Below are positions 26,700-35,625 of a stretch of 64,000 nucleotides of DNA, piece by piece; within the stretch, counting starts at the first letter, position 1, and the number at the start of each line of letters is the position of its first letter. The DNA is from an uncultured Flavobacterium sp. (GTDB lineage: Bacteria > Bacteroidota > Bacteroidia > Flavobacteriales > Flavobacteriaceae). The notes beneath the pieces are model-generated. The model ran no database searches. It saw nothing but the letters and a program-made list of their open reading frames with translations, and was not told the DNA's origin. The DNA lies in contig NZ_OX638201.1 of assembly GCF_951805225.1 (NCBI RefSeq), forward strand, positions 5,704,001 through 5,768,000, read 5' to 3'. The position numbers and the translations under genes are program-made.

Positions 26700-27931
26700 T
26701 AAAAACAAGCTCGTCCATAAGAGGTATTCTGAATTACAACGAAAATAAAGTTGAAATCGGAAAAGCAGAATGCATAAGTGCTGTGAATTATCCGCTGGAA
26801 TTGGAAAAACTGAGTTTCACTTCAAAATTAAACCGCTTTTTAAAACTGGCAGAACTAAATACCAATGCGAAGCGGAATACAGTGCATATCTCGCTCAACT
26901 TTGATCCGTCGGAGAATCACTCGAAAGAAAAACTGGCTGAAATTGCAGACGCTTATATGGAAAAACTGGGATTCGGCAGACAGCCTTATCTGGTATACCA
27001 GCATTATGATGCAGGGCATCCGCACTGCCATATCGTAACAAACAACATTCAGAGAGACGGAAAAAGAATCGATCTGCATTTACTGGGAATCAGAAAATCA
27101 GAACCTGCCCGAAAAGAAATTGAAGAAATGTTCGGACTGGTAAAAGCCGAAGGAAGAAAACAGAAAGAACAATTTTCGTTAAATCCGATAGATGTCGGCA
27201 GAGTCCAATACGGAAAAGCAGAGTCCAGAGAGGCGATCAATTCAGTTTTAAACAAGGTTCTATTTGACTATAAATATTCGAGCCTGCCTGAACTCAATGC
27301 AGTTCTAAACCTCTATAATATCCAGGCTGATAGAGGAACTGAGGAATCGAGAGTTTTTAAAAACAATGGACTGCTTTACAAGATACTTGACCAGAATTCA
27401 AAACCGATAGGCGTGCCGATAAAAGCCAGCGAATTTTACAGCAGACCTACTTTAAAATTTCTGGAAGGAAAATTTAAAACTAATGAAGCAGAGAAAGAAT
27501 CTTGCAAAAAATATGTGAGAAATGCCATAACACTGGCTTTCTTTCGTGAGAATATAGTTTCTCCCGAAAAATTATCTAAAGTATTGGAAGGAGAAAGCAT
27601 TCACACGATATTAAGAAAAAACAGTGAAGGACAGCTTTACGGAATAACTTACGTTGACCATAAAACCAGATCCGTTTTCAACGGAAGCAGTCTAGGAAAA
27701 GAATTCAGTGCAAAAGGAATTCAGGAAAGCTGTGCAATGAACATTCTTGCGCTTGAAAGAAAACATAAAAATTCAATTTCAACAAATTCAGAGAACTTTC
27801 AAAATCTTGAATTAAGAGAGTACGTAAAAGAAAATCTATCAGATATTCTTCTTCGTGGAGAAAAAATAACAGACTATGTTTCGAAACAATTTAAACAAAG
27901 AAAGAAAAAGAGACTTTATAAAGGGATATAG
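26687..27931 (+). CDS. mobA: Relaxase / mobilisation nuclease MobA (BmgA type)
   Basis: A 414-residue relaxase of the type found on Bacteroidota mobilizable elements. The HUH metal-binding motif is HPHCH at residues 111-115 (GHPHCHIVTNN), preceded by the conserved HISLNF strand near 67. The catalytic Tyr is expected in the N-terminal part (Y17 in LNYNENK fits). It should nick oriT and pilot the strand through a helper's secretion system, since no type IV secretion genes are present. A weak terminator-like dyad (TAGGAG...CTCCTA then TTTTT, 27938-27979) follows. Confidence 0.9.
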   Translation: MVAVIKTSSSIRGILNYNENKVEIGKAECISAVNYPLELEKLSFTSKLNRFLKLAELNTNAKRNTVHISLNFDPSENHSKEKLAEIADAYMEKLGFGRQPYLVYQHYDAGHPHCHIVTNNIQRDGKRIDLHLLGIRKSEPARKEIEEMFGLVKAEGRKQKEQFSLNPIDVGRVQYGKAESREAINSVLNKVLFDYKYSSLPELNAVLNLYNIQADRGTEESRVFKNNGLLYKILDQNSKPIGVPIKASEFYSRPTLKFLEGKFKTNEAEKESCKKYVRNAITLAFFRENIVSPEKLSKVLEGESIHTILRKNSEGQLYGITYVDHKTRSVFNGSSLGKEFSAKGIQESCAMNILALERKHKNSISTNSENFQNLELREYVKENLSDILLRGEKITDYVSKQFKQRKKKRLYKGI

Positions 27932-28242
27932 AATGATTAGGAGTGCAAAAATACACCCTTAAATTTGTCTCCTATTTTTGTTTGTATATTCAATAGAGGT
28001 ATTCCGAAATTATATAGAGGATAAAGTAAGATTTCTTCTAGAACACTTTTTCAAATTCTCTTCAAAAATTAATTAAAATAAAAGCAACAAAAATTATCAC
28101 AATAATAGTTTTCAAATAAGCCTATTTTTTTTACCAAAAGAAACCAAAATAAATAAAAATCATCGAGAGGTAAACTAATTTATTAAATGGGGATTAAAAT
28201 TTTCAATATTTATATATTTACACTTTAAAAAAACATCTATAA
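27932..28242. other. Gene-free AT-rich stretch between mobA and the type III mod gene
   Basis: 311 bp of AT-rich sequence with the weak dyad at 27938-27974 (TAGGAG/CTCCTA plus T-run), which may end mobA transcription. No coding frame or convincing promoter for mod was seen. It marks the change from transfer genes to cargo. Confidence 0.5.
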
Positions 28243-30006
28243 ATGAATACCAACTTCAAAGACAATTTAATTTCATTACTCAAAACAGACGAAAGACTTT
28301 TAGATAATGAAGGCGAATTAATGATAAACAAAATACACGATTTAGCTGATAAAATTGACGAAAAACTGATCGAATTATTATTAGATAATGAACATACTAG
28401 ACTAAATTTCTTTATTAAAATAAAGGAAGTGTTTGTATTTAAATCGAGTGAATTTAAATTTTACTTAGATGAAAATAAAATTGATAATTCATATACACAA
28501 TATGAAAATAGAATTGGTCTTGCCACTGGAGGCAAATTTCTAAAAGATAGTAATGATGTTGTTTTAGATTTCCCATACAAAGATTGCGTTCTTGAGGGAG
28601 GTCAAAGTACAGAAGAAGGAATCGATGCTCACTTTGAATGGGATGAAAAAAATAAACATTATGTTGAGAAAACAGCTACTAGAAAGGAAATATTTTTTAA
28701 TGAAGTATTGGCTAAAGATGAAATTGATAGGTTATTAGAACCGAAAACTTTTACAAAAATAAAAAAATATACAGAAAAAGGAGAAGAGAAAATTACTTCA
28801 TTTGAACGTGACAAAAATGGATTTATAAAAGACAATCTTATTATTAAAGGAAATAATCTTTTAGCATTACATTCATTAAAGAAAGAGTTTGGGGGTAGAG
28901 TAAAACTTATATATATTGACCCTCCATACAATACAGAAAAAGATAGCTTCAAGTATAATGATAAATTTACACATTCGACTTGGCTAACATTTATGAAAAA
29001 TAGACTCGAAATAGCCAGAGAATTACTATCCTCCGACGGGAGCATATATGTTCAAGCAGACTGGAATGAAGTTCATTATCTGAAAATTTTAATGGATAGT
29101 ATTTTTGGTAGAAATAACTTTAAAAATGAAATTGTTTGGTTTTACGAAAATAAATTCAAATTTCAATTCACAAAATATTTTAATAATGATACCGAAGCTA
29201 TCTTGTTTTATTCAAAAAGCAATGGGAATCAAGACTTCAAACATATTAAAGTAGATGTCAAGAGTAAACGAATGCAAAATCAAGTTACTTGGGATAAAGA
29301 GTTAAAAAAAATGGTAACTGTGAAAGATGAAAACGGTAAGGTAGTATATTATGAATCAAACGATAAAATTGTTGGGACATTATGGAATATTCCCAGAATT
29401 AATTCTCAGTCAAAGGAAAGATTAGATTTATTAGGTCAAAAACCTGAAAACCTGCTGCAAAGAATTATTGAAGCTTCTACAAATGAAGGCGATATTGTTT
29501 TAGACTATCATCTTGGTACTGGTACAACTTGCGCTGTAGCAACTAAAATGAACAGGCAATTCATTGGTATTGAGCAATTAGACTATATAGAAACATTAAC
29601 GTTGGATCGCTTAAAAGCATGTATTGATGGAAGTGATCAATCTGGCATTTCAAAATTACTTAATTGGAAGGGAGGAGGATCATTTGTTTATTTAGAGCTT
29701 GCTAAAAATAACCAAAATGCAATTGATCATATTCAAAATGCAAAAAATTTAAACGAACTTATAAGTTACTTCGATAATATGTGCGAAAAATATTTTTTGC
29801 ATTATAATCTGAAAATTAAACAGTTTAAGGAAGTAATAGCAAAAGAGGAAAATTTTATCAATCTGTCATTAGAGAGACAAAAAGAAATTTTTATTAAAAT
29901 GCTCGATTTAAATCAATTATATATCAACTTATCAGATGTGGAAGACAAACGATATGATTTGTCTGATAACGATATCCAAATTACAAAAGATTTTTACCGA
30001 ATTTAA
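28243..30006 (+). CDS. mod: Type III restriction-modification methyltransferase (Mod)
   Basis: An N6-adenine methyltransferase of the beta class: the catalytic motif DPPYN is at residues 226-230, ahead of the SAM-binding motif LDYHLGTGTT near 418-427, with the target-recognition region between them. The N-terminal ~190 residues match the Mod subunit layout. Length is 587. It methylates one strand of a short asymmetric site and is needed for restriction too. res follows 11 bp later. No simple-sequence repeat is visible in the gene, so phase variation by slippage is unlikely. Confidence 0.92.
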   Translation: MNTNFKDNLISLLKTDERLLDNEGELMINKIHDLADKIDEKLIELLLDNEHTRLNFFIKIKEVFVFKSSEFKFYLDENKIDNSYTQYENRIGLATGGKFLKDSNDVVLDFPYKDCVLEGGQSTEEGIDAHFEWDEKNKHYVEKTATRKEIFFNEVLAKDEIDRLLEPKTFTKIKKYTEKGEEKITSFERDKNGFIKDNLIIKGNNLLALHSLKKEFGGRVKLIYIDPPYNTEKDSFKYNDKFTHSTWLTFMKNRLEIARELLSSDGSIYVQADWNEVHYLKILMDSIFGRNNFKNEIVWFYENKFKFQFTKYFNNDTEAILFYSKSNGNQDFKHIKVDVKSKRMQNQVTWDKELKKMVTVKDENGKVVYYESNDKIVGTLWNIPRINSQSKERLDLLGQKPENLLQRIIEASTNEGDIVLDYHLGTGTTCAVATKMNRQFIGIEQLDYIETLTLDRLKACIDGSDQSGISKLLNWKGGGSFVYLELAKNNQNAIDHIQNAKNLNELISYFDNMCEKYFLHYNLKIKQFKEVIAKEENFINLSLERQKEIFIKMLDLNQLYINLSDVEDKRYDLSDNDIQITKDFYRI

Positions 30007-30017
30007 AAGATAAATTA

Positions 30018-32795
30018 ATGAGTCTATTTACACCTAAATATCTTTTCGAGGATCTTAAATCTAGTGCTTATGATTTGGAAATTCCAAAGCAAAAAGTACC
30101 TAAATATATAACAGAAAATTTAAAATTCACTCTCTTCAAATGGCAAGAAGAGGCATTAATAAACTTTTTAACTTATCAGGAAATTAAAAGGTTAGAAGAA
30201 GATAATGATCCTACTCATTTACTTTTTAACATGGCAACTGGAACTGGTAAAACCTTATTAATGGCATCTCTAATTTTATATTACTATAAGCAAGGTAAAA
30301 ACAAATTTATATTCTTTGTAAATCAAAACAATATAGTAGGAAAAACAGAGGAAAACCTTACCAATACTTTGCATAATAAATATTTATTTACTGATAATAT
30401 TGTTATAGACGATATGATCGTGAGAATAAAAAAAGTGACTAGTTTTTCTAACTATGATGATGATATACAAATTTTATTTACAACTATTAACGCTTTACAC
30501 AATTCGGTTTATAGAGTTAAAGAAGATAGTGTGTTTTTAGAACAGCTTCAAAAAGATGATATTGTAATGCTTGGAGACGAAGCACATCACTTAAATGCTG
30601 ATACTAAAAAGAAAAAAGGAGATCAATTTTCATTAGATTTAGTTGTAGAATTAAATGATAAAGCAAGCCAGGAATTAATCGAGAAAAGCTGGGAACATAC
30701 CGTTATTGCTAAGTTATTGAATAAAGATAATTCTAAAACTCAGATCAAAAATAATAATGCACTTATTGAATTTACTGCAACTGTACCAAAAAATGCAGAG
30801 GTAGAAAAAAAATATGTACCAATAACGATTTATAAATTTGACTTAAAAGATTTTTTAAAAGCGGGTTTCACAAAGGAAATTAATTTGGTTTCTAGCTCCT
30901 TCGACAAACGTAAAAGGATATTACAAGCTTTACTATTTAATTGGTATAGAAACGAAATTGCATTAAAATATAATATTCCTAATTTTAAAGCTGTTATTCT
31001 TTTTAGAAGTAAGTACATTGAAGATTCTCAGGAAGATTTTAACTTTTTTATTAATCTCATAAAAGATTTGAACATAAAGGACTTCCATTTCCTAAATGAA
31101 TTTGATGAGGAGGCATTATTTAATATAACGGAACTTTATAAGAAAGGTCAAAGTAGAATTATTGACATTAAACGTTACATGGAACAAAATAATGTTAGCG
31201 TAAAAAGTATAGTAACCTACCTCCAAGGGGCTTTTGGCGAAAGAAATTGTATAATTACAAATTCAAAAAAAGGAACTAAAACAATTGAGAGAACAGAAGA
31301 ACAAACTGAAAAATTATTAAATAGTCTAGAAGATAAAAACAATCACATTAGAGCAATTTTTACGGTTCAAAGGCTGACTGAGGGTTGGGACGTACTTAAT
31401 CTGTATGATATTGTACGAATGTACGAAGGTCAAAATACTGGAGGTACTAATAAAGGGAAATCTGGTAGTGCAACGACTTCAGAAGTTCAATTGATTGGTA
31501 GAGGAGTTCGTTATAATCCTTTTGAGTTTGATAATAAAGAAAAAAATAAGAGAAAATTTGACAATCAACTAAATCACGAGTTACGTGTTTTGGAAGAATT
31601 TTTCTTTCATAGTGACAATAATGAAAAATATTTAAGTGATTTAAAGAATGAATTAAAAAGGCAAGATTTACTCCCGCAAAATGATAAAATCTTGAAAAGA
31701 TATGAATTAAAACAATCTTTTTTAGAAGCCAATAAAGAATTTTATAATTCCTTAAAATTATACTATAATTCACAAGAGACCAATCCCAATAAGCGCAAAT
31801 CTACCCTAAATGAAATTAAAAAAGATTTCGATTTTACTTATAAGATTGAGTCTTTTAAAATCAATGAAACAACTGTTAATCTTGATATTGATGAAGATGA
31901 TTTAACTCGTTATAAAAAGGGATCAAATGATAGCTCGACAATTTCATTACAACTAAAAGATTTTGATTTACATATAATAAGAAAGGCTATTAATAGCATT
32001 GCCAAAAAAGATGGTTCCCTTTTACGATTTAATAAATTGAAAGAGGAGTTGAAAATAAATTCTATTGACGATTTAGTAAATGATGACTTTCTAGGAATGT
32101 TTTCAATAAAATTAATAATGCCAAAATTAAATACATTTGATAACTTAGAAAATACTGAAAAGTTAAAAACTCTAATTCGATTTTTCGAAAGAATTTCCAT
32201 TGAATTGCAACTAATTTCTAATCCTTTTATAGGTTCCGAATTTAAAGCCAAACCAATTCTCGATATGGCTAATTGGCATAAGGAAAAATCAGTTGAAGAA
32301 GTGCCTGAAAATATTAAATTGGAAAAAGAGTTAAAGGATAAAGATTGGTATATATATAATGGATTTAGTGGATCTAGTGAGGAAAGAAGCCTTATTTCCT
32401 TCATACAAGACACAATTGTAAATCTTGAAGATAAATATGAAAAGGTGTTTTTATTAAGAAATGAAGAAGTATATAAAATCTATGACTTTGATAAAGGGCG
32501 AGGCTTCCAACCAGATTTTTTATTATTTCTAAAATCTAAAAGTTTACAATTATACTATCAAGTTTTCATAGAACCAAAAGGAAATCAATTTGAAGATAGT
32601 TTAGGTAAATTTAAGGACGCTAAGGAAGGATGGAAAGAAATATTTTTAGAGCAAATTACAGCTAAATACGGTAATACATCTATATTAAAGGCAGAAGATA
32701 AAAATTATAAATTATTTGGATTACCATTTTTTAATGCAAAAAACACGTCAGATTTTAAAAATGAATTCACAAATGTCTTAGAAGTTAAGATTTAG
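30018..32795 (+). CDS. res: Type III restriction endonuclease subunit (Res)
   Basis: A 925-residue SF2-type ATPase/nuclease. Walker A is MATGTGKT at residues 72-79, Walker B/DEAH box GDEAHHLNAD near 190, later helicase blocks QRLTEGWDV near 453 and QLIGRGVR near 492. The C end has a PD-(D/E)xK pattern: GFQPDFLLF then VFIEPKGNQ near residues 832-860. With Mod it forms the restriction complex that cleaves unmethylated DNA. All key motifs are present, so the system looks functional. Confidence 0.92.
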   Translation: MSLFTPKYLFEDLKSSAYDLEIPKQKVPKYITENLKFTLFKWQEEALINFLTYQEIKRLEEDNDPTHLLFNMATGTGKTLLMASLILYYYKQGKNKFIFFVNQNNIVGKTEENLTNTLHNKYLFTDNIVIDDMIVRIKKVTSFSNYDDDIQILFTTINALHNSVYRVKEDSVFLEQLQKDDIVMLGDEAHHLNADTKKKKGDQFSLDLVVELNDKASQELIEKSWEHTVIAKLLNKDNSKTQIKNNNALIEFTATVPKNAEVEKKYVPITIYKFDLKDFLKAGFTKEINLVSSSFDKRKRILQALLFNWYRNEIALKYNIPNFKAVILFRSKYIEDSQEDFNFFINLIKDLNIKDFHFLNEFDEEALFNITELYKKGQSRIIDIKRYMEQNNVSVKSIVTYLQGAFGERNCIITNSKKGTKTIERTEEQTEKLLNSLEDKNNHIRAIFTVQRLTEGWDVLNLYDIVRMYEGQNTGGTNKGKSGSATTSEVQLIGRGVRYNPFEFDNKEKNKRKFDNQLNHELRVLEEFFFHSDNNEKYLSDLKNELKRQDLLPQNDKILKRYELKQSFLEANKEFYNSLKLYYNSQETNPNKRKSTLNEIKKDFDFTYKIESFKINETTVNLDIDEDDLTRYKKGSNDSSTISLQLKDFDLHIIRKAINSIAKKDGSLLRFNKLKEELKINSIDDLVNDDFLGMFSIKLIMPKLNTFDNLENTEKLKTLIRFFERISIELQLISNPFIGSEFKAKPILDMANWHKEKSVEEVPENIKLEKELKDKDWYIYNGFSGSSEERSLISFIQDTIVNLEDKYEKVFLLRNEEVYKIYDFDKGRGFQPDFLLFLKSKSLQLYYQVFIEPKGNQFEDSLGKFKDAKEGWKEIFLEQITAKYGNTSILKAEDKNYKLFGLPFFNAKNTSDFKNEFTNVLEVKI

Positions 32796-32833
32796 TAATA
32801 AGTAATCAATTGAGATTTCTTATTTGACGCATG

Positions 32834-32868
32834 ACAGAGTTAGTTTTCAATTGGCTCTGTTTTTTTTA
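32834..32868 (+). terminator. Terminator of the mod-res operon
   Basis: ACAGAG (32834-32839) pairs with CTCTGT (32855-32860), followed by a run of T. It lies 39 bp after the res stop. The rest of 32796-33090 is AT-rich without another signal. Confidence 0.65.
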
Positions 32869-33090
32869 TTTTTTTTACTAAATTATTTGCCTATGAAGAT
32901 ATAATTCGTAGTTTGTTAATATTCTTTACTATTGGGTATTCCGGAGCAAACTATCATGTCATTAAGTTGAAAACAAAAATGGTCTAAAAAAAAACTGTCG
33001 TTTTTTAATTTTAATAGGCATTTGACATTTTAATTTAAAATCTAAAAATGAATATAAAAATAGATTAATTTAGTTTTAAATTAAATTAAT

Positions 33091-34623
33091 ATGATTGAAA
33101 CAAACATCAAAAATTGTATTGTAACCGATTTAGATGATACAATGTGGGATTGGTTGGGAATGTGGTATAATTCTTTTAGTCCGTATTTTAATGATATTAA
33201 AGATTCCTTTAATATTAATGAAGACGTACTAAAATCTGATTTTAAAAAATTACATCAGAAATATAACACTACCGAGGTTTCATTTGCCTTTGAAGAACTC
33301 TCATCATTAAGTCAGGAAAACAAAAATAGTATTACAAAAAAAACACTAACAGGGAAAAGCATTCTTCATAAATACAATAGTAATAAAAAATCCAACCTAA
33401 AGCTTTATGGAGGAGTATTAGAAACTTTATTGAAACTAAAGTCTCAGGGTGTTCTTATAATTGGATTCACTGAATCTAATGCTTTTTTTACGAAATACAG
33501 AATAAAGACCTTAGATTTGGACGGAATTTTTGATTGTATATATACTCCGCTGGACACTGGAGTACCCCAAAGTGTTCAACAAATCTATAGTGAGAATCAT
33601 TGGGAACCTATAAAAACAGAAATAAGATATTTATCAAAAACTATAAGAAAACCAGATAGTGAGATATTGGGGATTATACTAAGAGACTTCCAAGTATTAA
33701 AGGAAAATGCGGTATATATTGGAGATAAAATTGATCGTGATATTCGAATGGCAATAGACGCAGGTGTAACAAGTGTTTATGCAAAGTATGGAAGCGAAAT
33801 AAGCAATGAAAGGTATGAGTTTCTAAAAGAAGTCACTCATTGGACTCCTGAAGATGTAAGACGAGAGTTAGAATTTCATGAAAAACATAAAAATGATGAA
33901 ATAATCCCCGATATTATACTTGAACATTCTTTCTCTGAATTACTAAATCATGTTTCTTTTTCTTCTTATCAAAAGAAACTAAATAAAGATTTAATACCAA
34001 ATGTTATTTCGATTTGGAGTGAAACTGTAAAAGTTCAACAGCATTTTAATGACATTGCTCTAAGAATTAGAAATCTTTCATTAACAGCGTTTACATTTAT
34101 AATTGCAACATTAGGCTATATCGTGAAAGAAAATATTGTTTTCTACATTACCGGAAAAGAAGTTAACGGTATTACAGTGTTTAGTTTTTTAGGTGCTTTA
34201 ATAATGTTTTGTTTTTGTTTCATGGATAGATACTGGTATCATAAATTTTTATTAGGAGCAGTAATTCAAGCTACATTTATTGAAGATAAATGGTACAAAA
34301 TTATTCCAGAAATTGGGCTTAGTAATGCAATAACAAAGCAAAGTAGCTTTAATATTTCGCTTTTAGGATTTACTACAAAGTTAAATTCAAAAAAGAGATT
34401 TTGGTTTTTTTATGGCCCTTTAATTCTAATTTTCTGTGTATTTTTTGGTTTTTCTTTTTGTTTAGATAACGATAAGATCATTAAAGAAAAAGAAAAATTA
34501 GTTGAGAAAAATTTAAATCTTCTAAAAGAAACCGATAGTTTGAAAAAAGAATTACTTAGAACAGAGCTATACTTAAAGATTTTAGAAACACAGAAAATTA
34601 AAAATGCTGATAACGGCAAATAA
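33091..34623 (+). CDS. HAD-like phosphatase fused to a multi-helix membrane region
   Basis: A 510-residue two-part protein. Residues 1-~270 are a complete HAD hydrolase: motif I DLDDT (Asp13, Asp15), motif II GFTES near 128, motif III Lys in RKPDSE near 186 and motif IV YIGDKIDRD near 209-217. After a linker comes a membrane part with helices near 329-347, 361-380 and 437-458, containing QQHFNDIALRIRNLSLTAF and FMDRYWYHKFLLGAV, and a C-terminal coiled coil (~465-500). I do not know a characterised protein of this architecture. Its position beside a restriction system suggests, but does not show, a defence role. Confidence 0.7.
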   Translation: MIETNIKNCIVTDLDDTMWDWLGMWYNSFSPYFNDIKDSFNINEDVLKSDFKKLHQKYNTTEVSFAFEELSSLSQENKNSITKKTLTGKSILHKYNSNKKSNLKLYGGVLETLLKLKSQGVLIIGFTESNAFFTKYRIKTLDLDGIFDCIYTPLDTGVPQSVQQIYSENHWEPIKTEIRYLSKTIRKPDSEILGIILRDFQVLKENAVYIGDKIDRDIRMAIDAGVTSVYAKYGSEISNERYEFLKEVTHWTPEDVRRELEFHEKHKNDEIIPDIILEHSFSELLNHVSFSSYQKKLNKDLIPNVISIWSETVKVQQHFNDIALRIRNLSLTAFTFIIATLGYIVKENIVFYITGKEVNGITVFSFLGALIMFCFCFMDRYWYHKFLLGAVIQATFIEDKWYKIIPEIGLSNAITKQSSFNISLLGFTTKLNSKKRFWFFYGPLILIFCVFFGFSFCLDNDKIIKEKEKLVEKNLNLLKETDSLKKELLRTELYLKILETQKIKNADNGK

Positions 34624-34663
34624 CAAGTCTTAAGATGCCAGTGCAATAATCACATTTGATAAA

Positions 34664-34739
34664 CCCTGACCTTTGTCAGACATATTTACCCAATTTTGGG
34701 GTAATAAGTCTTATTTTAGCAGTAGTATATACTAGTTAG
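34664..34739. repeat. Left copy of a ~76-bp inverted repeat
   Basis: Matches 36949-37023 in inverted orientation at roughly 92 percent: the outer 22 bases and the inner 20 (CAGTAGTATATACTAGTTAG) are identical, with two substitutions and one short indel-containing stretch between. It contains small internal dyads (CTGAC-N4-GTCAG, TACCC...GGGTA, and the 12-base palindrome TAGTATATACTA). Confidence 0.85.
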
Positions 34740-34759
34740 ACGACATATTATAAAAAGCA

Positions 34760-35548
34760 ATGACCAAAGAACAACAAAATAGATTTCTTATACTTTTCGC
34801 TCTTGAAAAATTAAATTATAGTTCAACAAAAAATGAAGTATTAAACTATCTTCTTGAAAATGATATCATTCAACTTAACGAAAGTGATTTTGAAATTTTA
34901 GCTACAAGAAATGAAGAAAAATGGAGAAACGAATTAGCGTTTGTGAGAAGTCATTTGGTAAAAGATGGATATCTGTCTAATTTAAGTAGAAATAAATGGG
35001 AAATTACCCCCCAAGGAATTGAGAATTTCACTATTCTTTCAAAATTATTAAATGAAGAAAGGAATCCTTCAAGAATAAATAAAAACGAAATTGAAAATTA
35101 CAATTCGGGAAATAGAAATTTAGTAAATGAAGAGAGGGAAGTATATAAAATAAATTCATTATCACTAAGTCAAACGGAAAAAGAGAATATAATTCTTAGT
35201 AGAATTGGTCAAGGAATTTTCAGAAATGATTTAATAAAGTTATATGGTAAATGTTGCTTAACAGAATATAACACTACAAACATATTGATAGCATCTCATA
35301 TTAAACCTTGGAAATTTTCGAATGATAAAGAACGTATTGATAAGTTCAATGGTCTATTGTTGCTTCCAACCTTTGATAAATTATTTGATTTGGGATATAT
35401 AACTTTCAAAAATAATGGAAAAATTACAATATCTGAAGAACTAACAAATCCTGAAATTTTAAGTTTAAAACAAGAAATGAAAATTACTGTATATGAAGAA
35501 TCAAAAAAATATTTAGAATATCATCGAAAAAATGTATTCATCAAATAA
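34760..35548 (+). CDS. HNH endonuclease with an N-terminal winged-helix region
   Basis: 262 residues. The N-terminal ~90 residues (LLFALEKLNYSSTKNEVLNY and on) look like a winged helix of the type that precedes restriction-like nucleases. The C part has the HNH_2-type signature: GKCCLTEYNTTNILIASHIK near residues 163-182, then NGLLLLPTFDKLFDLGYI. Catalytic His in SHIKPW and the later Asn and Asp are in place. It starts 20 bp inside the left inverted repeat and is convergent with the unknown gene at 35626. A role in restricting modified or foreign DNA is plausible but unproven. Confidence 0.82.
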   Translation: MTKEQQNRFLILFALEKLNYSSTKNEVLNYLLENDIIQLNESDFEILATRNEEKWRNELAFVRSHLVKDGYLSNLSRNKWEITPQGIENFTILSKLLNEERNPSRINKNEIENYNSGNRNLVNEEREVYKINSLSLSQTEKENIILSRIGQGIFRNDLIKLYGKCCLTEYNTTNILIASHIKPWKFSNDKERIDKFNGLLLLPTFDKLFDLGYITFKNNGKITISEELTNPEILSLKQEMKITVYEESKKYLEYHRKNVFIK

Positions 35549-35554
35549 AAACGT

Positions 35555-35616
35555 CGCCTAATATCTAGAGTTTCGTTGGGCTTGAAAAGCCAACAATGAA
35601 ACTCTAGCTATTGGCG
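35555..35616. repeat. Long imperfect palindrome between convergent genes, attC-like
   Basis: CGCCTAATA...TATTGGCG at the outside, CTAGAGTTTC (35565-35574) with GAAACTCTAG (35598-35607) in the middle, and TTGGGCTT/AGCCAA around a GAAA loop at the tip. It may serve as a shared terminator, but the extruded bases and the GCC-TAAT / ATTGGC ends are like integron attC sites. Part of its right end (TTGGCGGTA-TAAT) recurs inverted at 36757-36770. Confidence 0.6.
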
Positions 35617-35625
35617 GTAGTAATT

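Noticed and set aside
28243..30006. Phase-variable mod gene.
   Set aside because: No simple-sequence repeat tract is present in or before the gene, so slippage-based phase variation has no support.
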